28,327 bases of DNA from JBAZWE01 sp041658605. Its GTDB lineage: Bacteria > Actinomycetota > Thermoleophilia > BMS3ABIN01. The notes below the pieces were generated by a model. The model had not been told where the DNA came from and did no database searches. It saw only the letters and a program-made list of their open reading frames with translations. Each line of letters begins with the position of its first letter. Position 1 is the first letter of the stretch. The DNA lies in NCBI GenBank assembly GCA_041658605.1, contig JBAZZU010000027.1, positions 1-28,327 on the forward strand, read 5' to 3'. Made by a program: the position numbers and the translations under genes. This document shows, piece by piece, positions 8,717-14,820 of the stretch.

Positions 8717-8929
8717 GTCGTCCTGAGCCGCAGATTGTCATCCTGAGCCGCAGGCGAAGGATCTGCTTTTCGAGTTTCAGGAAAAAGCAGATTCCTCGTC
8801 GCTTCGCTCCTCGGAATGACAATACTTGTTGTCATCCCGTGCAAACTTGTCATCCAATGCTAACTTGTCATCCTGAGCGAAGCGAAGGATCTGCTTTATT
8901 CTTCGTCGCTCCGCTCCTCAGAATAACAC
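8717..8929. repeat. REP/BIME-like palindromic repeat block 2
   Basis: A run of GTCATCCTGAGC-type units with inverted copies fills the gap between DUF1385 and prfA. Intact arms include GTCATCCTGAGCGAAGCGAAG followed later by CTTCGTCGCTCCGCTCCTCAG. Decayed units (TTGTCATCCCGTGCAAAC, TTGTCATCCAATGCTAAC) lie in the middle. Both strands can form long hairpins. The block is probably transcribed within the operon. Confidence 0.87.
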
Positions 8930-8938
8930 TCTAAATTA

Positions 8939-9901
8939 TTACGCCATCACTTCCACGTCAGCCTTGCCGTCGTGGTCCATCTCCACCGGTTCGAGGGCGG
9001 CCACGCCCTCCAGCGCCCTGATCGCCACTTCGATCTGCTCTTCGTCAGGCTCGCGGGTGGTAAGTTTCTGCAGAAGCATACCGGGATAGGTGACGATCTG
9101 CATCACGGTGCTGTCCTTGTGTCTCCCGGCAAATTTTATGACTTCATAAGAGAGGCCAACAATCAGCGGTATGCCGATGACTCGCGAAGCGATGATCAGG
9201 AGCACCATCCGCCAGTCCGACAGACCGGGGTTCGGCACCCAGGCAAACACGAGTATGGCCAGCACCATGACGATCAGAAGAAAACTGGTTCCACAGCGGG
9301 GATGAACGGGTGAGTATTGCAAAACGTTTTTCGGGGTGAGCTCCACGCCGGACTCAAGCGCATGGATCGTCTTGTGCTCGGCGCCGTGATACTCGAATAC
9401 CCGCCGCAACTGCTTGATGCGCGAGACTACAAGAATATAGATGACAAGGATCGCTATCCTGATGACACCCTCCGTCAGGACGAAACCTGCGTTCCTGAGA
9501 ACTCCCTCACGCGATGCGGAATCATGGAACCCCAGGCTCGCGACCACCCACGGCAGCGCCATGAAAAGACCGACCGCCATGACTATGCCGATGACCAGGC
9601 TGAGCGCCATCTCCTTCTTACTGATATCGCGCTCTTCCTCACCCAGCGACTCGTTCGCCGACATCGAAAGCGTCTTGATGCCGAGCGTCAACGATTCCCA
9701 GAGGCCGATGACCCCCCTGAGGATCGGCTTGCGCAGAATCGGGAAGCGGTCGGCGAGCGGCTTCAGCGCTTCGGAATGCAGGCTGATGGTGCCGTCGGGA
9801 CGCCGGCAGGCCAGCGCCCAGTGACGCTTGCCCCGCATCATGACCCCCTCGATGACCGCCTGGCCGCCGACAGAGGCGGAAGGCTGTCCTTTACCGCCCA
9901 A
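8939..9901 (-). CDS. DUF1385 family membrane protein (operon copy)
   Basis: A 320-residue protein with the DUF1385 hallmarks: GGQAVIEGVMMRG at the N-terminus, EYHGAEHKTIHALESG near residue 168, and SPVHPRCGTSF near 195, so conserved His, Glu and Cys residues suggest metal binding (inference). About four hydrophobic helices are visible (around 98-125, 148-165, 205-222, 230-255). The start is a TTG at 9901 overlapping the end of thyX by 11 bases, with GGTGG upstream; no ATG fits the family N-terminus. The family is commonly linked to rpmE/prfA, but its function is not established. A divergent paralog is encoded at 17052-17897. Confidence 0.9.
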   Translation of the reverse strand: MGGKGQPSASVGGQAVIEGVMMRGKRHWALACRRPDGTISLHSEALKPLADRFPILRKPILRGVIGLWESLTLGIKTLSMSANESLGEEERDISKKEMALSLVIGIVMAVGLFMALPWVVASLGFHDSASREGVLRNAGFVLTEGVIRIAILVIYILVVSRIKQLRRVFEYHGAEHKTIHALESGVELTPKNVLQYSPVHPRCGTSFLLIVMVLAILVFAWVPNPGLSDWRMVLLIIASRVIGIPLIVGLSYEVIKFAGRHKDSTVMQIVTYPGMLLQKLTTREPDEEQIEVAIRALEGVAALEPVEMDHDGKADVEVMA

Positions 9902-10643
9902 GATTATCCACCGTCTCCTGTTTCATTTGAGCAACCTCATCTTTTGTGTAGACTTCGCCGCAGTACATCTTCCCCTCGTGGCATTTACCATGAAGGCAGT
10001 CCGGTCCGGCTTTACGAAAAAGCATCGGGGCCGCGTCCTGCGCCAGGAAGAACATCCGCCACGCGAGGACGTTGATCTCCCACTGCGCGCGGCGGCAGCA
10101 GCGTACCTGGAAAAAATGCCTGAGCTCCCGCGCGTTCATCGTCACGACGATGCGTGTCTCCGCCGCGTTGGGAAGCACAAAGCGGGCATCCTCCTGGATG
10201 GTCTCCTTCGCAAGACCCCGCGCCTCGCCGAGCTCCACCAGCCGGTCATAGGCGGCAATCGCCGAGCCCATGGCGCCCTGAAACACCTCCAGCGCCTCCG
10301 GGTCTTCGGCAATCTTTGGAGGAACTATGAATCCTGCCTCATCGGAAAAATGCACATAGCGCTGGGATTGCTGGCTGTAGGAAGCAAGGCGGTGCCGCAC
10401 CAGCTGGTGCGAACAGGCGCGCGAGATGCCGTCGACGCCGAATGTGAATGAAGCGTGCTCGAAGGTGCTCAGATGCCCGGAGTTCACGAGAATCTTTATG
10501 AGCCGCCCGATCTCTTCGTCGGACATGCTCTCCACAAGCTGGGCCGCCGTCGAGGGAGAATAGCAGAGCCTGCCCGCCGCCGCTACGGCGCGTTCGGGCT
10601 CAGGGGTGTGTGTAAGCAGGGTTACGTTAAGAGTCGCCGACAC
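9891..10643 (-). CDS. thyX: Flavin-dependent thymidylate synthase
   Basis: ThyX makes dTMP from dUMP with methylene-THF and FADH2 and does not need the ThyA/DHFR route. The 250-residue protein contains the ThyX motif RHRLASYSQQSQR at residues 83-95 (RHR-x7-S pattern), HLSTFEHASFTF near 57, and a C-terminal NARELRHFFQVRCCRRAQWEI segment typical of the family. A short Cys-rich tail (DCLHGKCHEGKMYC) follows, as in several actinobacterial and clostridial relatives. The start is a GTG at 10643 without a clear ribosome binding site. A small hairpin (CCGGT-tctg-ACCGG, 10656-10643) lies across the start, 13 bases after rpmE, so coupling to rpmE is likely. Confidence 0.96.
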   Translation of the reverse strand: MSATLNVTLLTHTPEPERAVAAAGRLCYSPSTAAQLVESMSDEEIGRLIKILVNSGHLSTFEHASFTFGVDGISRACSHQLVRHRLASYSQQSQRYVHFSDEAGFIVPPKIAEDPEALEVFQGAMGSAIAAYDRLVELGEARGLAKETIQEDARFVLPNAAETRIVVTMNARELRHFFQVRCCRRAQWEINVLAWRMFFLAQDAAPMLFRKAGPDCLHGKCHEGKMYCGEVYTKDEVAQMKQETVDNLGR

Positions 10644-10656
10644 CGGTCAGAACCGG

Positions 10657-10866
10657 CTAGGAGGTTTGCCTCTTGGCGTACTTGCGCTTGAATCTCTCGA
10701 CCCGTCCTCCGGTATCCACCAGCTTGCGCTTGCCCGTGTAGAACGGGTGGCACTTGGAGCAGATTTCCACTGTTATCTCAGGAGTGGTCGAACGGGTCTG
10801 AAACTCCTCGCCGCAGGAGCAACGAACCTTTGTTTCCATGTAATCGGGGTGTATGTCTTTTTTCAT
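10657..10866 (-). CDS. rpmE: 50S ribosomal protein L31 (bL31, zinc-binding form)
   Basis: A 69-residue ribosomal protein starting at the ATG at 10866 with GAGGA eight bases upstream. It has the bL31 pattern MKKDIHPDY, then C16-x-C18 and C36-x-x-C39, the four-cysteine zinc site of the C+ form, then HPFYTGKRKLVDTGGRVERF. It is the first gene of the long minus-strand operon. Because the cysteines are kept, zinc availability may affect it, but no Zur site is evident. Confidence 0.97.
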   Translation of the reverse strand: MKKDIHPDYMETKVRCSCGEEFQTRSTTPEITVEICSKCHPFYTGKRKLVDTGGRVERFKRKYAKRQTS

Positions 10867-10897
10867 TTCAAGTCCTCGTCTTCTTGGCAAACAAGAA

Positions 10898-10906
10898 ATA
10901 ATAGCA
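10898..10906 (-). promoter_or_regulatory. Probable extended -10 promoter of the rpmE operon
   Basis: The minus strand reads TGCTATTAT, an extended -10 (TGn plus TATTAT), 32 bases or more before the rpmE ATG. The -35 region at the right distance (GTCCAA) is poor. It is the only good -10 in the divergent gap before the first operon gene. Confidence 0.4.
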
Positions 10907-11017
10907 CAAAATAAAAGCATTGGACGCGGGCAAGCCCCGCAGATTCATGAAAATCGCTCCATGAGGCCGGAATGCCGGTCCCGCGTTACAACCCTACTCT
11001 GTTATTCTAGTGAATAT

Positions 11018-11599
11018 ATGAAGAGCATGCGAACATTAACTGTTATCGCCCTGATGGCGCTGCTTCTGGCTTTTGCCGGCTGTTCCGATGACCGCTCCCG
11101 GGCCGGGCAACTGGTGAAGGACAGCGACACACTGCGGTCTTCGGCCGTTGATACGCTCAGGCGCTCGACCGCCACCATCGACGGCCTGGTGCGGGACGCC
11201 TCGGCTGGACGGTCCCTGCCGACAGCTCAGACAAAAGCCACCACCACGAAGACAATCGAGGACCTGAACATTGCCCTCGCGGACCTGACCACTCGCGACG
11301 CCAGGCTGAAAAGCGCGGATGCGCTCGCGCTGAATGACAACTTCCATGCTTATCTGGCGCAGCTCAGAACCAGCAACGACCTGCTGACCGCGACGCTCAA
11401 CACCGCCTCAGAGATACCGAGGCTGATCGAGCGGGAACAATACTCGCTGGCCGGCTGGGACGAGATCAAGGCGCAGCAGATAGTCAGCCAGATCATGTCG
11501 ATGGAGCAGCAGATCGACCGCATGTATAAAGAGTCGGAGATGTTACGCAACCAGGCCGAGCAGATCAGGAAGGATAACCCGAAGGATTTTGGGGACTGA
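11018..11599 (+). CDS. Small coiled-coil lipoprotein, function unknown
   Basis: A 193-residue protein from the ATG at 11018 (an ATG at 11027 is also possible). The N-terminus is a type II signal peptide with hydrophobic core and lipobox FAG-C22, so it should be lipid-anchored outside the membrane. The rest is almost all helical, with few aromatic residues and heptad-like spacing (TLRRSTATIDGLVRD, MSMEQQIDRMYKESEMLRNQ), suggesting a coiled-coil bundle. No family was recognised. It is transcribed away from rpmE and ends 70 bases before the tRNA cluster, which has its own promoter. Confidence 0.75.
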   Translation: MKSMRTLTVIALMALLLAFAGCSDDRSRAGQLVKDSDTLRSSAVDTLRRSTATIDGLVRDASAGRSLPTAQTKATTTKTIEDLNIALADLTTRDARLKSADALALNDNFHAYLAQLRTSNDLLTATLNTASEIPRLIEREQYSLAGWDEIKAQQIVSQIMSMEQQIDRMYKESEMLRNQAEQIRKDNPKDFGD

Positions 11600-11622
11600 T
11601 TATCACTCGCCCGGCCGGCTCC

Positions 11623-11651
11623 TTGCCATGAGGCCGATGCATACCTAAAAT
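11623..11651 (+). promoter_or_regulatory. Promoter of the tRNA cluster
   Basis: TTGCCA (11623-11628), 17-base spacer, TAAAAT (11646-11651). The start would be near 11658, about ten bases before the tRNA-Val gene. Confidence 0.7.
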
Positions 11652-11668
11652 ACACTCTGGTGGATAAC

Positions 11669-11745
11669 GGGCGATTAGCTCAGCTGGTTAGAGCGCCGTC
11701 CTCACATGGCGGAGGTCACTGGTTCGAGTCCAGTATCGCCCACCA
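11669..11745 (+). tRNA. tRNA-Val (anticodon CAC)
   Basis: The cloverleaf is complete: acceptor GGGCGAT/ATCGCCC, D stem GCTC/GAGC, anticodon stem CCGTC/GGCGG with loop CTCACAT (anticodon CAC, reads GUG), T arm ACTGG-TTCGAGT-CCAGT, and encoded CCA. 77 bases. Confidence 0.96.
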
Positions 11746-11764
11746 AAACCCGTTTTCATCCCGT

Positions 11765-11840
11765 GGGGGATTAGCTCAGTTGGGAGAGCGCTTGCTTCGC
11801 ATGCAAGAGGTCACCGGTTCAAGTCCGGTATCCTCCACCA
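11765..11840 (+). tRNA. tRNA-Ala (anticodon CGC)
   Basis: Acceptor GGGGGAT pairs with ATCCTCC (one G-U). The anticodon stem is CTTGC/GCAAG with loop TTCGCAT, giving anticodon CGC, which reads GCG. T arm ACCGG-TTCAAGT-CCGGT, CCA encoded. It differs from the second Ala gene mainly in the anticodon arm. Confidence 0.95.
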
Positions 11841-11870
11841 CTATGTCTGCTGTAAAATGATTTGCACGAT

Positions 11871-12000
11871 GTCATCCTGAGCAAAGGGTCTGGATTCTTC
11901 GGGCTTCGCCCTCAGAATGACATTCGTTACACTGTCATCCTGAGCGAAGCGAAGGAACCCGGTGGAGTTCCTTACGCGCCGCAGGCTCCTCAGAATGACA
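11871..12000. repeat. REP/BIME-like repeat block 3, between two tRNA-Ala genes
   Basis: Two palindromic units lie here: GTCATCCTGAGC at 11871 with its inverse CTCAGAATGAC ending at 11921, and GTCATCCTGAGCGAAGCGAAGG at 11934 with its inverse CTCCTCAGAATGAC ending at 11999. The family is the same as at 5779 and 8717, with different inner loops. Confidence 0.87.
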
Positions 12001-12010
12001 AAACCCTCGT

Positions 12011-12086
12011 GGGGGATTAGCTCAGTTGGGAGAGCGCCTGGTTTGCATCCAGGAGGTCACCGGTTCGAGTCCGGTATCCTCCACCA
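12011..12086 (+). tRNA. tRNA-Ala (anticodon TGC)
   Basis: Acceptor GGGGGAT/ATCCTCC, anticodon stem CCTGG/CCAGG with loop TTTGCAT (anticodon TGC, reads GCA), T arm ACCGG-TTCGAGT-CCGGT, CCA encoded. Body nearly identical to the Ala(CGC) gene, so the pair probably arose by duplication. Confidence 0.96.
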
Positions 12087-12178
12087 TAATCTGACCCTTG
12101 CAAATGGCTTAACAAAGCCAAATTTTATGCTTCTGGCTGATCGACCAAATAGACATATATGTAAAAGTAAATATCAAG

Positions 12179-12207
12179 TTGACATTAGAGTAGAGGGATA
12201 TTACTAT
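12179..12207 (+). promoter_or_regulatory. Probable promoter of the orphan membrane-anchored protein
   Basis: TTGACA (12179-12184), 17-base spacer, TACTAT (12202-12207). It lies about 40 bases before the ATG at 12247, in AT-rich sequence just after the tRNA cluster. Confidence 0.5.
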
Positions 12208-12246
12208 TCATTTGTTTGGCTCTTTGGCGATGAGAGGTCGAATACT

Positions 12247-12666
12247 ATGAAACTGCATAAATGGATAGTAGCGCCACTGATAGTGATCGTTCTACTTGTG
12301 GTCATAGTTCTAACAACTAACAGTAATCCGAGTGAAAACAAAATAGATCTGAGCTTGGAGTCATTGACGGTCGCCAACCACCCAAATGAAGGAGAAGGTG
12401 TCCTTGCCGAATGTGCGAAAACAGCTTGTGTAGCCGTCAAGGCTAATGAACTTGCTGCTAAGGCCGCGGCGGCAGCGCAAGCAGCTCAAATGGCTGCCCA
12501 GGAGCAGACTCAGGTATATGAACAATATTCGCCTCCAAGAACGTACCAAAATCAAGCATCGCCTTCTCCTCAACCTGTCGGCCCGCCTCAAGTCGTGATC
12601 ACAGAAGTTAGTTGTTACGGGGCAGGATGTCCGATCGTCTGTGGTCCATGCTGGCCTATCCCATAA
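12247..12666 (+). CDS. Orphan membrane-anchored protein with C-terminal cysteine motif
   Basis: A 139-residue protein from the ATG at 12247, preceded by GAGAGG. Residues about 7-23 are one hydrophobic helix (IVAPLIVIVLLVVIVL) with positive charge before it, so the rest should be outside the membrane. An Ala/Gln-rich helix covers about 64-87, followed by a Pro/Gln/Ser linker (about 95-115). A short tail carries four cysteines at 123, 128, 132 and 135 (CYGAGCPIVCGPCW), with two more at 56 and 61. I recognise no family; the tail could bind metal or form disulfides. It is less GC-rich than the surrounding genes and sits just 3' of a tRNA gene, which together suggest acquired DNA. Confidence 0.6.
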   Translation: MKLHKWIVAPLIVIVLLVVIVLTTNSNPSENKIDLSLESLTVANHPNEGEGVLAECAKTACVAVKANELAAKAAAAAQAAQMAAQEQTQVYEQYSPPRTYQNQASPSPQPVGPPQVVITEVSCYGAGCPIVCGPCWPIP

Positions 12667-12796
12667 CCTCCACCACATTACCTGCGCAATTTTCCTCAGG
12701 TTCGAACCAGGTCTGGCCATCATTTTCGAGTTCGAATCTTCGCCTATCGAAAAACATATCACGGTGAATCTGTCAAATCGGTCTGTTCCATCCAGA

Positions 12797-13137
12797 CGAC
12801 TGAGATAATCTCTTTTTTCATAAACTTTCAGTCGGGCAGAAGCGCCTTCGCACTCAATCGATTGCCCGAAGACCCCACGGGCCGCGGAGAAGATATGTCA
12901 GCGCAACCGGCACGGGGTAGGAGCCATACCGGTTGCGCCCGCTCCAGGAAGATCGGAGCCGCCCGCGCTTCGGTTCGATCCAGGGAGAAACGGCCTGAGA
13001 TCGGGGTAAGCCGGAGCAGGGCTGTTAACCTCTCGAATCATATTAGACCGTTCGGACGGCTAATCGCAGGACTGTGTGGGATTGGTCGGCGAAACCCGAA
13101 AAAGGAGAAAGCCCCGAAATAACTTCGGGGCCTTCCA
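12797..13137 (+). ncRNA. Candidate structured RNA, family not recognised
   Basis: The stretch 12667-13296 (630 bases) has no convincing gene. Within it the plus strand folds into a series of strong local helices: CGACTGA/TCAGTCG (12797-12803 with 12828-12834), TCGGGCA/TGCCCGA (12832-12838 with 12863-12869), a perfect 10-bp stem GCGCAACCGG/CCGGTTGCGC (12901-12910 with 12929-12938), CGATCCAGG/CCTG-a-GATCG (12976-12984 with 12994-13003), TTAG-a-CCGT/ACGGCTAA (13043-13063), and a final terminator-like hairpin (13111-13131). The only sizeable frame on this strand begins with TTG, lacks a ribosome binding site and is Arg/Ser-rich, so it is not accepted. I saw no RNase P, tmRNA, SRP or c-di-GMP riboswitch signature. 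Strand is chosen from the terminator; boundaries are approximate. Confidence 0.42.
13111..13137 (+). terminator. Terminator-like hairpin at the end of the candidate RNA
   Basis: GCCCCGAA-ATAAC-TTCGGGGC (13111-13131) followed by CTTCC. The U-run is poor, as is common in GC-rich actinobacteria. On the opposite strand it is followed by TTTCTCCTTTTT, so it could work in both directions. Confidence 0.5.
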
Positions 13138-13179
13138 AGGGGGGCGATTAAGCCCTTTACACTAAAATAAGTAGATTGG

Positions 13180-13224
13180 TTAATATCATAGCGTCTATGC
13201 ATATAGCCGTCTATGATGCATTAA
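13180..13224. repeat. AT-rich palindrome in a non-coding gap
   Basis: TTAAT-ATCATAG (13180-13191) pairs with CTATGAT-gc-ATTAA (13211-13224). GTCTATG occurs directly repeated at 13193 and 13209. The gap 13140-13296 is strongly AT-rich compared with its surroundings and has no gene. A perfect TATAAT on the minus strand (13286-13281) could be a -10 element for leftward transcription, but its -35 is weak. Confidence 0.5.
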
Positions 13225-13296
13225 TACTAATTAACTGTGTAAATTAAATCATAAGAAGCCGGCTATGGCCTTCTGGAAGCATTATAGTCAACCCGC

Positions 13297-14031
13297 CTAT
13301 CCAACAAAGTCTACATACCCGGCACGAACAGCATAGGCGACGGCCTCGAGTTTCGAATGTACACCGAGCTTGCCGAGGATGTTCTGGATATGGTTCCTGG
13401 TCGTGGTCGGGCTGATATAGAGCTGCCGCGAAATGATCTCGTTGTTCAGGCCCCGGGCCAGAAGCTGCAGGATCTCGAGCTCGCGGCGGGTAAGCCTGAC
13501 CATGGCCTTGCCGTCGGCTTCATCGGTATCGTCTTCGTAACCGCCGCTGCCGTCACCGGCGCCGGCACGAGGCTGTTCGTAATGCTGGACAGCCGCCCGC
13601 ACATGTTTGGCAAGGGCTTCCAGCTTGGCATTCTTGTGCCTGAGACGGTCCTCCGCGAGTTTCACGCGCGCGGCGGACGACACTCTCGCGGTCAGCTCGT
13701 CCCTGTTGAAAGGCTTTGCGATGTAATCGTGAGCGCCCAGCTCGAAGCCGGTCACCAGGTCGGCCGTGTTCGGCTTTTCGTGGATAAAGATAACAGGGAT
13801 GTGCCTCAGACTGCTGTCGCCCTTGATCGTCTTGCAGATATCATGCCCGCTTGTGACCGGCATCTCGACGTCGAGTATGATCACGTCGGGGCGCTCGTCC
13901 CTGGCGATCTGACGCGCGGCCGAACCATCGAACGCGGTCAGCACACGGTAGCCTGCCTTGGACAGGCACTCTTTCGCGACGTGAAGTACGTCCGGATCGT
14001 CGTCTACTACAAGAACTGTTTCGTTTGGCAT
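13297..14031 (-). CDS. Response regulator, receiver plus LuxR-type DNA-binding domain
   Basis: A 244-residue regulator from the ATG at 14031. Residues 1-120 are a receiver domain with the acidic pocket D10-D11-D12, phospho-acceptor D54 (IILDVEMP) and K106 in YIAKPF. A hydrophilic linker (about 140-175, Gly/Asp-rich) leads to a LuxR/GerE helix-turn-helix (LTRRELEILQLLARGLNNEIISRQLYISPTTTRNHIQNIL is the region, about 178-220). The beta-4 position normally held by Ser/Thr reads H84 in IFIHEKP, which is unusual. No histidine kinase gene is adjacent, so it is an orphan here. Target genes are unknown. Confidence 0.93.
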   Translation of the reverse strand: MPNETVLVVDDDPDVLHVAKECLSKAGYRVLTAFDGSAARQIARDERPDVIILDVEMPVTSGHDICKTIKGDSSLRHIPVIFIHEKPNTADLVTGFELGAHDYIAKPFNRDELTARVSSAARVKLAEDRLRHKNAKLEALAKHVRAAVQHYEQPRAGAGDGSGGYEDDTDEADGKAMVRLTRRELEILQLLARGLNNEIISRQLYISPTTTRNHIQNILGKLGVHSKLEAVAYAVRAGYVDFVG

Positions 14032-14189
14032 CTCGTTGCTCTCTTTTTTCTGTTTGCCGTCCGTCGCCCTCCAGACAGATCCTCCGGAAGATTACGGCGG
14101 CGGCTCCATTTCAGCTTCAGTCCCGCAAACAGCTTCTTTTCCTGAGTCGCAGGCAACTCTCATCGGAAAAAACTGTCAGATAGTTTACT

Positions 14190-14218
14190 AATATACTCCG
14201 GTTTTGGAAGATTGGAAA
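14190..14218 (-). promoter_or_regulatory. Probable promoter of the response regulator gene
   Basis: On the minus strand TTTCCA (14218-14213), 17 bases, TATATT (14195-14190). The leader to the ATG at 14031 would be about 150 bases. Confidence 0.45.
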
Positions 14219-14252
14219 GGGTGATGCAAATTAATCAGTATGTTTGATGCAG

Positions 14253-14819
14253 CTATACCTGTCGACGGAAAAGGCTGCGGCCCTCTGAATAGAGGTTGCG
14301 GCCATGCGTATCGATGACGACGATCGCGGGGAAATCCTCGACTTCCATACGATAGACCGCCTCGGTTCCGAGCTCCGCCCAGGCCACCGGTTCTGCCACT
14401 TTTATGCATTGCGCCAGCATTGCGCCCGCGCCGCCGACGGCCGCAAGATATACCGCGCCGTGCTCACGCAGGGCCGCGCTGACCTCGTCGCTGCGATCGC
14501 CCTTGCCGATCAGCACCCGCGGACCGCGGCTCAGTAGCGCGGGTGTGTATCTGTCAACGCGAGAGCTGGTCGTCGGCCCTGCTGATCCTGTCGCCCGCCC
14601 GGGAGAAGCCGGCGTCGGGCCGACGTAATAGATGACCTGGCCCTCAAGCTCGACCGGCAGATCCTGACCCTGCCCGATCAGTTCGGCCATCCTGCGATGG
14701 GCGGCATCGCGCGCCGTATAAATAGTGCCCGTTATCAGTACGCGGTCGCCCGCTTTCAATTCGCGGACATCGGCCTCGGCGAGCGGCGACGTGAGTCTTT
14801 TATCCGGCATCTCTCCCAT
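14253..14819 (-). CDS. Class I fumarate hydratase, beta subunit (C-terminal domain)
   Basis: This subunit pairs with the alpha subunit encoded directly upstream to form the iron-sulfur fumarase that hydrates fumarate to malate. The family start KRLTSPLAEADVRELKAGD is followed by RVLITGTIYTARDAAHRR, YYVGPTPASPG, GKGDRS, and GAGAMLAQCIKVAEPVAWAELGTEAV. The length (188 residues from the ATG at 14819) is usual. The ATG lies one base after the alpha stop, with GGAAG upstream; a GTG at 14834 overlapping alpha by 14 bases is the alternative. L(+)-tartrate dehydratase is a related possibility, but the malic enzyme neighbour favours fumarase. Confidence 0.92.
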   Translation of the reverse strand: MGEMPDKRLTSPLAEADVRELKAGDRVLITGTIYTARDAAHRRMAELIGQGQDLPVELEGQVIYYVGPTPASPGRATGSAGPTTSSRVDRYTPALLSRGPRVLIGKGDRSDEVSAALREHGAVYLAAVGGAGAMLAQCIKVAEPVAWAELGTEAVYRMEVEDFPAIVVIDTHGRNLYSEGRSLFRRQV

Positions 14820-14820
14820 A

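Noticed and set aside
8706..8822. N-terminal extension of RF1
   Set aside because: The extra residues are read from the GTCATCCTGAGC repeat, and the RF1 family start with its ribosome binding site is at 8705.
10867..10920. N-terminal extension of L31
   Set aside because: The bL31 family starts with MKKDIHP at 10866, which has a good ribosome binding site; the region upstream holds the promoter.
11962..12246. Upstream part of the frame containing the orphan membrane protein
   Set aside because: It runs through a repeat and the whole tRNA-Ala(TGC) gene; the promoter at 12179 and the ATG at 12247 with GAGAGG define the gene.
12699..12745. tRNA-like T-arm sequences (GGTTCGAACC and GAGTTCGAATC)
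   Set aside because: No acceptor, D or anticodon arms could be paired around them, so no tRNA gene is called.
12862..13122. 86-residue plus-strand gene
   Set aside because: TTG start without a ribosome binding site, Arg/Ser-rich composition, and it overlaps several strong RNA helices and the terminator hairpin's neighbourhood.
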